Positions 30,414 to 37,378 of a stretch of DNA of 37,378 bases are shown piece after piece. Position 1 is the first letter of the stretch. The number at the start of each line of letters is the position of its first letter. This DNA comes from Gemmataceae bacterium (GTDB lineage: Bacteria; Planctomycetota; Planctomycetia; Gemmatales; Gemmataceae). Made by a program: the position numbers and the translations under genes. The notes beneath the pieces were generated by a model. That model saw only the letters and a program-made list of their open reading frames with translations. It was not told the origin of the DNA and did not search any database. The stretch is taken from NCBI GenBank assembly GCA_022616435.1, contig JAKEET010000112.1, positions 1-37,378 of the forward strand, given 5' to 3'.

Positions 30414-30712
30414 GCCATGACCTCCTGCAGCCGGAATGAAATGTAGTCCGCGAGCGCGCCGACATCCCGAAACGGATTGCGGTGCTGCGACATCGCGCGT
30501 TCATCGGCTAGGACAAGCTGCGTGCCGGCCAAAGCGTTGACCCCCTCCTCGACGTCGAGCAGGAACGACACCAGGCCAAGCGAGTCCAGATGGCCTTTCG
30601 GGCCGTAGAGCGGCGTGTCCACGGTGCACGGGACCGGATTGTCGGGCTCGCGCAACTCGTTCAGGCGCTCGATGACGGCATAGATGATGGGGACAATGTC
30701 GGCGCGTGGCAT
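30410..30712 (-). CDS. Acyl carrier protein-like protein
   Basis: 100 residues. Helical, acidic, with the phosphopantetheine attachment motif 'HLDSLGLVSFLLDVEE' (DSL Ser at about residue 44). It is longer than housekeeping AcpP and has a ~20-residue insertion before the DSL motif, as in polysaccharide-linked carrier proteins. First gene of a five-gene operon running to 26588. No clear SD was found at the ATG. Confidence 0.82.
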   Translation of the reverse strand: MPRADIVPIIYAVIERLNELREPDNPVPCTVDTPLYGPKGHLDSLGLVSFLLDVEEGVNALAGTQLVLADERAMSQHRNPFRDVGALADYISFRLQEVMA

Positions 30713-31037
30713 GGGCGCATCACCATGGGGTGAACGACGCCTCTCCTGGACATCAACGTGTTCCGAACGATATGTCGTCCGGGTAATGCAAAAAGGAGGC
30801 CATTGGGCGACGTCGTGCGCGTTTTTTCAGGACGACGCGGTCTGACCTTTTGGTCTGGCCCCCTACTTAAATGTGGAAGTCTGGCACGTGTGGCGCGGAA
30901 AGTACGTTCAACCCCCGACGAACATTCCGTGGCAAGGCATTCTGGCATTCCGCAGACCTTCAGAGGCCATCCGCATAGGGTTATTTGGTTACAGAACTGT
31001 CAACTCCAAGGGACAGTCCTGGTTGCGCTCCGAAGCT
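30713..31037. other. Intergenic region without a recognisable gene
   Basis: 325 bp between the ACP start and the TupB-TupA remnant stop. It should carry the promoter of the ACP operon, but no convincing -35/-10 pair was found. A small hairpin GACC-AAAA-GGTC (minus strand, about 30846-30857) is the only structure noted. Confidence 0.4.
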
Positions 31038-31601
31038 TCACTTCTCAGGAAAAAACAGCGGCTCGCCGAGCTTGTCCACGCCGAATGCGGCAATCAGCTT
31101 CTTGGCGCCCGGGTCGGTCAGGAAGTCCGCGAACTGCTTGGCCGCCGCGGCATTGACGTGGGCGTGCTTCTGCGTGTTCACGGTGATCACCGAGTAACGG
31201 TTTCGCAAGAGCGCATCGCCCTCGGACAACACCACCAGCTCAAGCTCCTCCCGCAACGACAGGAACGTTCCCCGGAGCAGCACCTGGGCGAAGATCATGG
31301 CGCTTGGTGTGTAGAGCCAGCCGAGGAAACCGAACGGTCCGCTGCGGGATAGGAGCAGATAGACGAGCAGGCCGACGACCACCGGCGGCAGTGCCATGCC
31401 GGTGTAGACGGCAGCCCAGGCGGCCCGGCTGCCGCGAAACCGCGACCGTCCCAGCCACAGGCCCAGCGGCACGCCGATCACACCGGCGACGCAGACCGCC
31501 GTCCCCGCAACCCAGAGGGACAACCGGAGAATGGGGCAAACCTCGTTCGGCATAGAAAAACCGCCCGTCATGTTTTGATAGCCTCCGGTCAGGCGGCTCA
31601 C
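31038..31601 (-). pseudogene. Fusion remnant: N-terminal half of tungstate permease TupB joined to the C-terminus of TupA
   Basis: 187 codons (GTG start at 31601; more likely native starts are the ATGs at 31571 or 31553). The first part is the N-terminal ~90 residues of a TupB-type ABC permease: 'LSLWVAGTAVCVAGVIGVPLGLWLGR' and 'GMALPPVVVGLLVYLLLSRSGPFGFLGWLYTPSAMIFAQVLL'. The second part, from 'RGTFLSLREELELVVLSEGD' to 'FADFLTDPGAKKLIAAFGVDKLGEPLFFPEK', is the C-terminus of the periplasmic tungstate-binding protein TupA. The junction is near 31264. The permease lacks its later membrane segments and the EAA loop, and TupA lacks its signal peptide and N-lobe, so neither can work. An in-frame deletion between adjacent tup genes is the simplest origin. 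Confidence 0.75.
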
Positions 31602-31730
31602 GGATCCGAATTCGGTTTCCGCTTGCGTCGCTGCGCATCACTCTTCACAATGCAACTTGGTGTTCACGGGACATCGGTTGTCTCGGATTGCCTGGATTCC
31701 TCTCCGGACTTTGACAACAGGAGGCGGGCC

Positions 31731-32867
31731 ATGCGCCAACACGTCGCAACGGGGGTTTTGGGATGCCTGCTTGCCGTGACGAGCCTCCCGTCGAATGCCA
31801 TATCGCAAGAAGCGGCCCAGCCCAATCAAACGGTTGAGTTCAAAGGCACTGCCAAGCTCAGCGCGCACACGTATCGGTTGCTGAAGGGAGCGACATATCG
31901 AGTCACGGTCCAGGCGGATGGATTCGTGCCGGAGCTGGCCGTGGTCGATGACCTGGGCGTCTTGACCGGCGCGGCGGGCGATCTGGCCGGCGCGGCCCAA
32001 CTGGTGTTCACATCGCCCGAGACGCGTGACTACCGATTCTTGGTGACCTTTTCCGCGCTCAAGTTGAAGAAAGGCGAGAATCGCTACGTCCTGACCATTG
32101 AGAAGGCCAGTTTCGCGACGGAAACTTCGTTCAAGGATCCCCTCAAGCTGAACGAACATACGCGCACCTTGACGGCGAACCGCCTCTACAACATTGCCGT
32201 GACATCGTATGACTTTGAGCCCGACATCCGCATCCTCGACGGCGATAAGACGGTGGCGTCGCGGAACAGCGTGGGTTCCGACGGTTTCGCTCCCTACGAT
32301 TTCAAGCCGGACGTGAAGCCGCCGCTGAAGCCGCCGCTGAAGCGAGAGTACGTGACGAACCTGTCGTTCGCACCGCCGCGGACCGCCCAATATCGGATTC
32401 TAGTATCGGTCGGCCGCAATTCGAAGCTGGGAGACAGGGCCCTGGCGTACATCACGCGCGTCACAGAGCTCAAACCAGAACTGTCGATCGTTGGAGAGAT
32501 CAAGAACGACGATCCGGTGTACCGGCGGTGGGGTGAAGCCCGACACAAAGTGCATGCGCTTCGGCTAGAGGCCGGGGCCACGTACCAAATCGATCTCGCC
32601 AGCGACGCGTTCGATGCATTTCTGTTTCTGGAGGACGCCAGCGGCGACGTGATCCTGGCCGACGACGACAGCGGCGGCAACCTCAACGCCCGCATCGTTG
32701 TCCGACCGAAAAGGTCCGAGACGCATCGGATCATTGCCACGACGTTCGACCGCGACGGCTTCGCCACAGGCCCGTACACACTCACGGTGGTGGTGAATCC
32801 CCACGCTCGGCCGAGTGCTCCCCATTCTGTTCCTGTGCCGGGCGAGCCGTTGGGGAAGAAGAAGTGA
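31731..32867 (+). CDS. Secreted beta-rich protein with three PPC-like repeats
   Basis: 378 residues from the ATG at 31731 (SD AGGAGGCGGG). Signal peptide 'VLGCLLAVTSLPSNAIS'. Three domains of about 100 residues each share the pattern 'hxLxxxxxYxhxhxSxxFxPxhxhhD': 'HTYRLLKGATYRVTVQADGF', 'HTRTLTANRLYNIAVTSYDF' and 'HALRLEAGATYQIDLASDAF'. The third ends with the typical PPC segment 'DAFLFLEDASGDVILADDDSGG'. These resemble pre-peptidase C-terminal (PPC) domains, which occur on exported proteins. There is no catalytic domain. A 'KPPLK' duplication lies near residue 200. Confidence 0.75.
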   Translation: MRQHVATGVLGCLLAVTSLPSNAISQEAAQPNQTVEFKGTAKLSAHTYRLLKGATYRVTVQADGFVPELAVVDDLGVLTGAAGDLAGAAQLVFTSPETRDYRFLVTFSALKLKKGENRYVLTIEKASFATETSFKDPLKLNEHTRTLTANRLYNIAVTSYDFEPDIRILDGDKTVASRNSVGSDGFAPYDFKPDVKPPLKPPLKREYVTNLSFAPPRTAQYRILVSVGRNSKLGDRALAYITRVTELKPELSIVGEIKNDDPVYRRWGEARHKVHALRLEAGATYQIDLASDAFDAFLFLEDASGDVILADDDSGGNLNARIVVRPKRSETHRIIATTFDRDGFATGPYTLTVVVNPHARPSAPHSVPVPGEPLGKKK

Positions 32868-32873
32868 GCGGGC

Positions 32874-35063
32874 TCAAGTGCGGGCCAGAAGGGGCGCCGC
32901 CAGAGCCCACAAGGCCATGAGCGCGAGCAGGCCCACCAGTACACAAAGGGCCACGGTGCCGTGGAGCAGCCAAGCGAAAGGGGTCGCGGGGATCGGATCC
33001 TGATTCACCGGCGGCGCGCTGGGGCGAAGCGGCTCGCCGAGCTTCAGTTCCTGCGCCATTTCGGCGAAATGCTCTTCCACGACCTGGCGCTTGATCAGGC
33101 CGCCGCCAAGATGAACGGGACCGACGTTTCGGCCGAACGAGGTCGGCGGTTCGAAGGCGCCTTCATGCGGCTGATCGAGCTCGGCGGCTAGACGGCTGGC
33201 CTTCAGGGGTACGAGGTACGACCTGATTGTGGCAGCGATCGCAAAAATGTTGTCGGTAACACGGCTGCCGGCAGTCTTGAACCGCCTGACATCGTCCTCG
33301 AACAAACTGTCGAAATCAGCTTTTGATCGATACAGCGCCCTGATGCTATCGGAATCTGCGTTGGAGTACGGGTAACGCTGCGCGTTGGCCTCGAAATGCG
33401 GGCGGACCTGATCGCCGCCGCTGATCGGGTTGGGCACCATGGTTGCTCGCGGTCCTTCGAGGTGACAGATGATGCAAGAAAAGGCGGTCGTGACCGTTGG
33501 CTTCCTGGGCAGAATCGGCACGTCGCTGACGATTTCGATCGGCGCCGCGTCGATGCGCGTTCCGTCGCGGTCCAGCAGCAGATAGGCCTGGAGACCGTTG
33601 GGCAGACTGAAGATCACCTCGCCGGCGCTGTGGTTGAAGACGTCGGCTCCCTCCCCTGGTCCTAGCGGGAAGGCGAACAGATTCTGCCGTCCTCTATTCG
33701 TCTCAAAATCGTAGCTCTTCCAATAGTAGCCGCCGTCTGGGTACCGGACGGTTCGGTCGGCAGCGCCGAGTCGAAATTCCAATCCGTTGGCCAGCGGGTG
33801 CCGTTCGATCAAGCGATTGCTGAAGGATACGCCGGAATCGCTGAACCCGGCCCGGACCACTCCGGGGGGCGCTGTCCTCAGATTCTTGGCTACATCAACT
33901 TGGAGCCAACGCTCCAGCTTGGCGGCAGTGCGCGGCAGGTTCAAGATGTCGTGGTACAGGGGCGCTTGGGAGGCAGCGAACACAAACCAGTCGGCCCGAA
34001 GAAACGCCAGCTCACTGCCGGTTGCGGATTCAATCGCGCGGGCCGCGTCCCCGGCCCGCTTCAACCCGTACGGATACTGTGCCACGACGCGCTGCCAGGT
34101 ACGCTCGTCCCAGCCGTAGTGCCGCAAGTCGATGTGAAAGATCGTCCCGGCGGGATCGACGCGTTCGGGAAGACGAGTCTGAACCTGCCACGAGAGACTG
34201 TTGAGCAGGAATGAAAGCGCCGCGTAGATTTTTGGAACCATCTCGCCCGTCGACTGACGCTTGTCGCGTCGAACGGTCTCGAACATGCTCTCATTGTGGA
34301 TGTGTGTGGCGACCAAATAGCGCGCATACTTGCGATCGGACGCTTGGCGGCGCAGCAGGTCCGCCGCAATCCAGGGAAGCGCATAATCCATGTCGGGCAG
34401 GAAGTCCTGCTGAAACGCATGGACGACGCCGCGCACCAGATCCGGGCGGTGCATTTGCGCCAGGAACGCATCCGAAGGCTCAAGGGCTTCCGGTTGTTCG
34501 CTCGGCCCTTTGCGGATTTTCCATTTCAAAAGACGTTTGCCGCCCGCTGACCCGTCATAATAGCCCTCGGGAGTGATCGACAACCAATCCTGGTCGGCGA
34601 CAAACAATTGCAAGACAGTGCCACGAAATGAATGCCAAATGCGCAACGATTGATCGGTCAACACTTCGACTTGCAAGAAGGAATCGTCCCCTCGGGATCG
34701 CGGCCACACGGCCGTCGCTACGATCGTCTCCCGACCCGGCTGCGGTTGGGCAGGCGATGTCACAGCGCTGGAAGGCCAGAACTCTTCCGCGGGTGGATTC
34801 CGACGAAGCGTCAGGTCGCTGAACCGAAACATGCGGCCATCACGCTTGGCGGCACGCACGGCGTTCACGTCCTTGTCGTCCGCCGCCGCCGGCCACCAAG
34901 CAATGGCCGCGCCGTCGCGACTCCAGGCCACTTCCGCGATCGGCGGCTGGCGCGGCTGGATAGGAAGCTCCACGACCGGATACGGCTTGTTCCAGACTTG
35001 CTCAGAAGCCGGTGCTGCCGGAGCGGCAGCCGCTATACACAGCAACACACCCGCCGCGCGCAT
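32874..35063 (-). CDS. Secreted planctomycete protein with a CxxCH haem c site and C-terminal membrane anchor
   Basis: 729 residues. A signal peptide (1-19) is followed by a part that looks like a remnant of a WD40/beta-propeller ('IAEVAWSRDGAAIAWWP', 'LQVEVLTDQSLRIWHSFRG') and 'DWLSITPEGYYDGSAGG'. The remaining ~500 residues match, in my recollection, a planctomycete C-terminal domain: 'AALSFLLNSLSWQ', 'FHIDLRHYGWDERTW', 'FLRADWFVFAASQAPLYHDILNLP', 'GEVIFSLPNGLQAYLLLDRDG' and the haem-binding 'FSCIICHLEG'. The C-terminus has a membrane segment ('LHGTVALCVLVGLLALMALWALAAPLL'). The SD GAGGATC is 8 bp upstream of the ATG at 35063; the gene overlaps the previous one by 62 bp. It is probably a periplasmic redox or sensory protein; function unknown. 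Confidence 0.75.
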   Translation of the reverse strand: MRAAGVLLCIAAAAPAAPASEQVWNKPYPVVELPIQPRQPPIAEVAWSRDGAAIAWWPAAADDKDVNAVRAAKRDGRMFRFSDLTLRRNPPAEEFWPSSAVTSPAQPQPGRETIVATAVWPRSRGDDSFLQVEVLTDQSLRIWHSFRGTVLQLFVADQDWLSITPEGYYDGSAGGKRLLKWKIRKGPSEQPEALEPSDAFLAQMHRPDLVRGVVHAFQQDFLPDMDYALPWIAADLLRRQASDRKYARYLVATHIHNESMFETVRRDKRQSTGEMVPKIYAALSFLLNSLSWQVQTRLPERVDPAGTIFHIDLRHYGWDERTWQRVVAQYPYGLKRAGDAARAIESATGSELAFLRADWFVFAASQAPLYHDILNLPRTAAKLERWLQVDVAKNLRTAPPGVVRAGFSDSGVSFSNRLIERHPLANGLEFRLGAADRTVRYPDGGYYWKSYDFETNRGRQNLFAFPLGPGEGADVFNHSAGEVIFSLPNGLQAYLLLDRDGTRIDAAPIEIVSDVPILPRKPTVTTAFSCIICHLEGPRATMVPNPISGGDQVRPHFEANAQRYPYSNADSDSIRALYRSKADFDSLFEDDVRRFKTAGSRVTDNIFAIAATIRSYLVPLKASRLAAELDQPHEGAFEPPTSFGRNVGPVHLGGGLIKRQVVEEHFAEMAQELKLGEPLRPSAPPVNQDPIPATPFAWLLHGTVALCVLVGLLALMALWALAAPLLART

Positions 35064-35889
35064 GCCTGATCCTCGTGTCGTCGCCGAACCTGTGGTTGCC
35101 CGACGCGTGGATGCTGCACGCGTCGTTGCCGGCCGCGCTGGTTTGCGGCTTCTGAGCCCGGGCTTCGACTTGCAAGACCAGCAGGTCCATCAAGCTGTCG
35201 GCCTTGGCTCGTACGGCCATGGCGTCCGTGGCTGTGTCCTCGATCTCATGCAACAGGTCTTCACATCGCGCCGCCCATTCTCGGCATTTTTCCAGCAGCC
35301 ACTCCCTTTCGCCGGCGATGAGCGGCTTGTGCTCGGCCAGCAGCAGCACGGTGCAGCCGTATCGGAACTCGGTCAAGCGCCTTGCCAGCGCTCGGCGATC
35401 CTCAGGCCGCCGATCGTACCATTGTCTGGCCGGGGCTGCGATACTTTTCTTGTAGTACTCGGCCGCACCGAGGTCGGCGCGAAACACGTCCGGATCCTGC
35501 CACCCCCAGAACGTCGCCGCCAGCTCATTGCCCCGAAAGATCGTCAAGCCGACAATCCCGACGACGATGAGCAACGAGGCCGCCCACGCCGCCCGAACGA
35601 ACCAAAGACGTAGACGCGCTGCGCGGGCTGCGTCACGGAGCTGCTGGTCGGCCACCAGCCAGTCTTGGATCTCCGGGATGTGAGCGTGCTTGTCCCGGAA
35701 GCCTTTGGCTTCGCCGGAATCCAACCCGTGGCGGTCAACGAGATCGAGATAGGTTTCCGTTAGATCGTCGATGGCGGAGTCGAATCCGGGAGCGCCCCCG
35801 GTAACGGCGGCGTCTCCCGGGTTCGGCGGCGGTGGAGCGTCTGAGGTTGTGCCGGCGGTTGTGCCGGCGGGCAGGTTCGGCGATGACAT
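35002..35889 (-). CDS. Single-pass membrane protein downstream of a sigma factor
   Basis: 295 residues from the ATG at 35889 (SD AAGGAA). The cytoplasmic N-terminal ~105 residues are Pro/Thr-rich then acidic-helical ('IDDLTETYLDLVDRHGLDSGEAKGF'). One membrane segment 'AAWAASLLIVVGIVGLTIF' is followed by a helical exterior part with paired Cys ('LLEKCREWAARCEDLLHEIE'). Placed right after an ECF sigma gene, it could be its anti-sigma factor, but no ZAS zinc motif is seen. The last ~40 residues overlap the next gene's start and read like shadow sequence, so the native stop may have been lost. Confidence 0.7.
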   Translation of the reverse strand: MSSPNLPAGTTAGTTSDAPPPPNPGDAAVTGGAPGFDSAIDDLTETYLDLVDRHGLDSGEAKGFRDKHAHIPEIQDWLVADQQLRDAARAARLRLWFVRAAWAASLLIVVGIVGLTIFRGNELAATFWGWQDPDVFRADLGAAEYYKKSIAAPARQWYDRRPEDRRALARRLTEFRYGCTVLLLAEHKPLIAGEREWLLEKCREWAARCEDLLHEIEDTATDAMAVRAKADSLMDLLVLQVEARAQKPQTSAAGNDACSIHASGNHRFGDDTRIRHARGGCVAVYSGCRSGSTGF

Positions 35890-35987
35890 GATCGGTTCCT
35901 TTTGTCTGATGACGTGGCGATTGACAGGTCTGCGGCGAGTCACAATAACCCGCCCGTTGAGACTCTGACGGTTGCCGCCCCGCCGGC

Positions 35988-36524
35988 TTAACGGCCCTCT
36001 TTCGGTTTTTTTGCCGCCAGGCGCAATTTGGCGATGGCCCGGTAGTGCAGCTGCGCCGCGCCTTCGCGGGTCGTCTGTAACGCCTGACCAATCTGATCGT
36101 TGGTCTGGCCGTGGAAGTACTTGAGGATCAAGACTTTGCGCTCACGGGCCGACAAGCCCGCCAGCAGCCACTGGACGAAGTCCCGTGTTTCCAGCCGATC
36201 CTCGGGGAGTGAATGGAATTTCGGCAACATGCTGGCCAGACCGGTCACCAGCTTGTGCTGCCGTTGTTTCTCCCGCAAAGCGTCGACCGCCATCGACCAG
36301 CCGATGCGCCGCACCCAAGCCAGGAACTCTTGCGGCGTGTTGCCCTGGAAATCCAGCCGTCGTTCCCAGACTCGTTCGAGAACACGATCGCGAAACTCGC
36401 CGAAGTCCAACACCTGCCGCCATTGGCCGTGCTGACCGCGCAACTGCCGATCCAGAACGCCGCTGTCGATGGTCTCTTGCAACAGCTGTCGAACATCAGG
36501 AGGTAGAGGCGGGCTGACCGTCAT
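35988..36524 (-). CDS. ECF-family RNA polymerase sigma factor
   Basis: 178 residues. Region 2 is at about 35-95 ('DFGEFRDRVLERVWERRLDFQGNTPQEFLAWVRRIGWSMAVDALREK'). Region 4 is at about 115-170 ('LLAGLSARERKVLILKYFHGQTNDQIGQALQTTREGAAQLHYRAIAKL'). The start overlaps the stop of the upstream membrane protein (ATGA), so the two are translationally coupled. Sandwiched between two membrane proteins, it is a good candidate for membrane-signal control. Confidence 0.88.
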   Translation of the reverse strand: MTVSPPLPPDVRQLLQETIDSGVLDRQLRGQHGQWRQVLDFGEFRDRVLERVWERRLDFQGNTPQEFLAWVRRIGWSMAVDALREKQRQHKLVTGLASMLPKFHSLPEDRLETRDFVQWLLAGLSARERKVLILKYFHGQTNDQIGQALQTTREGAAQLHYRAIAKLRLAAKKPKEGR

Positions 36525-36967
36525 GTAGGAGAGATTCGGTCAAAAAGAGTCAATAGCCGTTGTTGGCTGACGCGGATCGGCTTGCTGATATAGCGATTCG
36601 GCGCCGCGCCCGGGATTTCTCCAAGTTCCAGCTTGCGCAGCTTGCCGACGATCAGCCGTTCGGACGCCGGCAATGAGCTGCCGATTTCCGCGCTTGTGGC
36701 CTCTGGGAGCGGATCGGCAGCGGCGGCGACGCCGGCGCTCGAATCAGCCTTCCACATGCGCCACAGGAGAAACAAGCCGGCCAAGAACGTCAGTACGACC
36801 AGAGGAGTCAAAACGAACCACTTCAAGCTGGTCTCGAGCTTGGCAAACAAGAGAATCACGAGCAACAGCGTAGCCATGAACATGAGCATGGCGAGCGCCT
36901 GCTGTGCAGGTTTTGCCTTGAGGAGGTTCTCCCAGAACTTGAGAAAGGGCTGGATCGAAAGGGGCAT
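36521..36967 (-). CDS. Two-pass membrane protein, first gene of the sigma operon
   Basis: 148 residues from the ATG at 36967 (GAGGATC about 9 bp upstream; homology-free extensions upstream are shadow sequence). Two membrane segments: 'QQALAMLMFMATLLLVILLFA' and 'WFVLTPLVVLTFLAGLFLLW'. A cytoplasmic C-terminal part of ~70 residues follows, ending 'IPGAAPNRYISKPIRVSQQRLLTLFDRISPT', and could contact the sigma factor. No family recognised. The stop overlaps the sigma start. Confidence 0.72.
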   Translation of the reverse strand: MPLSIQPFLKFWENLLKAKPAQQALAMLMFMATLLLVILLFAKLETSLKWFVLTPLVVLTFLAGLFLLWRMWKADSSAGVAAAADPLPEATSAEIGSSLPASERLIVGKLRKLELGEIPGAAPNRYISKPIRVSQQRLLTLFDRISPT

Positions 36968-37155
36968 TGGACGATCCTCGTGCTGGGCCGTTCGCTTTGG
37001 AACTGCGCCGCAAATTGTCGTCCCGAATGGTCCCGCGGTCAATGAAATAATCGCCTCGAGCTCGGACCCTCGATGGGTTCCGGATGAAAATCTCAATTCG
37101 ATTTGTACAGTTCCCGCCGTTTCCCGACGTATCCCTATAGCGAAGGGCCGGAACC

Positions 37156-37273
37156 ATGAGCATGGACTCGGATCGGTTGCTGCGCCTGTTGCTGGCGCAG
37201 CGCGGGATGTTGCTGGGGTACATCCTGTCCATGGTGCGCGACATCCACCTCGCCGAGGATGTCTTTCAGGACG
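37156..37273 (+). pseudogene. 5' fragment of an ECF sigma factor
   Basis: The ATG at 37156 begins a typical planctomycete ECF start: 'MDSDRLLRLLLAQRGMLLGY' then 'ILSMVRDIHLAEDVFQD'. After 'VFQDA' (about 37273) the sigma frame degenerates and a transposase frame takes over. Only about 39 codons of region 2 remain. Confidence 0.65.
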
Positions 37274-37274
37274 C

Positions 37275-37378
37275 GTCCCGCGCACGACCAAGGACGTCAT
37301 CGAGGAACACCTCTTCGGCCGGCGTCGCGATTTGTTCACGGAGGTTGAAATCGTCTTCTTCGACACCACGTCGTTGTA
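37275..37378 (+). mobile_element. Internal fragment of an IS4-superfamily (IS1634-like) transposase, cut by the window edge
   Basis: In a frame different from the sigma fragment the sequence reads 'RTTKDVIEEHLFGRRRDLF' then 'TEVEIVFFDTTSLY' to the last base. 'VFFDTTSLY' is the first-Asp region of IS1634-type DDE transposases. It has no start codon or inverted repeat here; the rest should lie beyond the window. Confidence 0.65.

Noticed and set aside
32295..32345. Possible short tandem 'AAGCCGCCGCTG' regulatory repeat
   Set aside because: It is an in-frame codon duplication (KPPL) in the PPC-like protein and needs no regulatory explanation.

Overview
The window looks like chromosomal DNA of a planctomycete, probably a member of the Gemmatales/Gemmataceae (inference). 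The signs are high GC, a zinc-ribbon/membrane/trypsin protein, ECF sigma factors with the 'DAFQATFLVLVRKA' type of region 2, a BBP7-type outer-membrane barrel, a secreted protein with a lone CxxCH haem site of planctomycete type, and the 'AACCCGAAGCGTCAGCGAGGG' palindromic repeat. No rRNA, tRNA or CRISPR was seen.

Layout. (1) 0-3.9 kb: membrane-anchored trypsin-like protease, zinc-ribbon STAS protein, ECF sigma factor, and a low-complexity secreted protein that runs antisense into the sigma gene. (2) 4.1-7.5 kb: a bacterial NHEJ operon of Ku, a stand-alone ATP-dependent DNA ligase and a BRCT-HTH-TPR protein. (3) 7.5-11.1 kb: planctomycete hypothetical and secreted genes, two of them frameshifted, and an antitoxin-like gene next to an internally deleted VapC/PIN toxin. 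(4) 11.3-12.9 kb: a retron candidate. A reverse transcriptase is preceded by a sigma70-type promoter and a roughly 173-nt non-coding RNA with a 19-pair a1/a2 duplex, a priming-G candidate, two msr-type stem-loops (one with a GNRA loop) and an msd-type hairpin. (5) 13.1-14.2 kb: carA. (6) 14.4-23.0 kb: a lipid A/heptose/LPS-core operon on the minus strand (lpxK, a conserved unknown, hldE, waaF, two RfaP/InaA-type kinases, a GT4 glycosyltransferase). (7) 23.2-26.5 kb: a tandem palindromic repeat, a secreted VWA protein and a BBP7 barrel. (8) 26.6-30.7 kb: a tightly coupled operon of ACP, SDR reductase, acyl-AMP ligase, hexapeptide O-acetyltransferase and acyltransferase-3, likely making an acyl decoration for a surface glycan. 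(9) 31.0-37.4 kb: a TupB-TupA fusion remnant, a secreted beta-rich repeat protein, a four-gene operon (membrane protein, ECF sigma factor, membrane protein, secreted CxxCH protein), and at the edge a sigma-factor start fused to an IS transposase fragment.

Three themes cut across the window. First, degenerate heptanucleotide-period repeats, often in inverted pairs, sit in the spacers of the LPS and NHEJ operons and resemble the STRR elements of filamentous cyanobacteria. Second, several genes look like products of deletions that fused unrelated or neighbouring genes (about 3.27, 10.83, 31.26 and 37.27 kb). Third, the NHEJ operon carries an unusual third subunit candidate. The retron is the best candidate for a self-contained, poorly described system.
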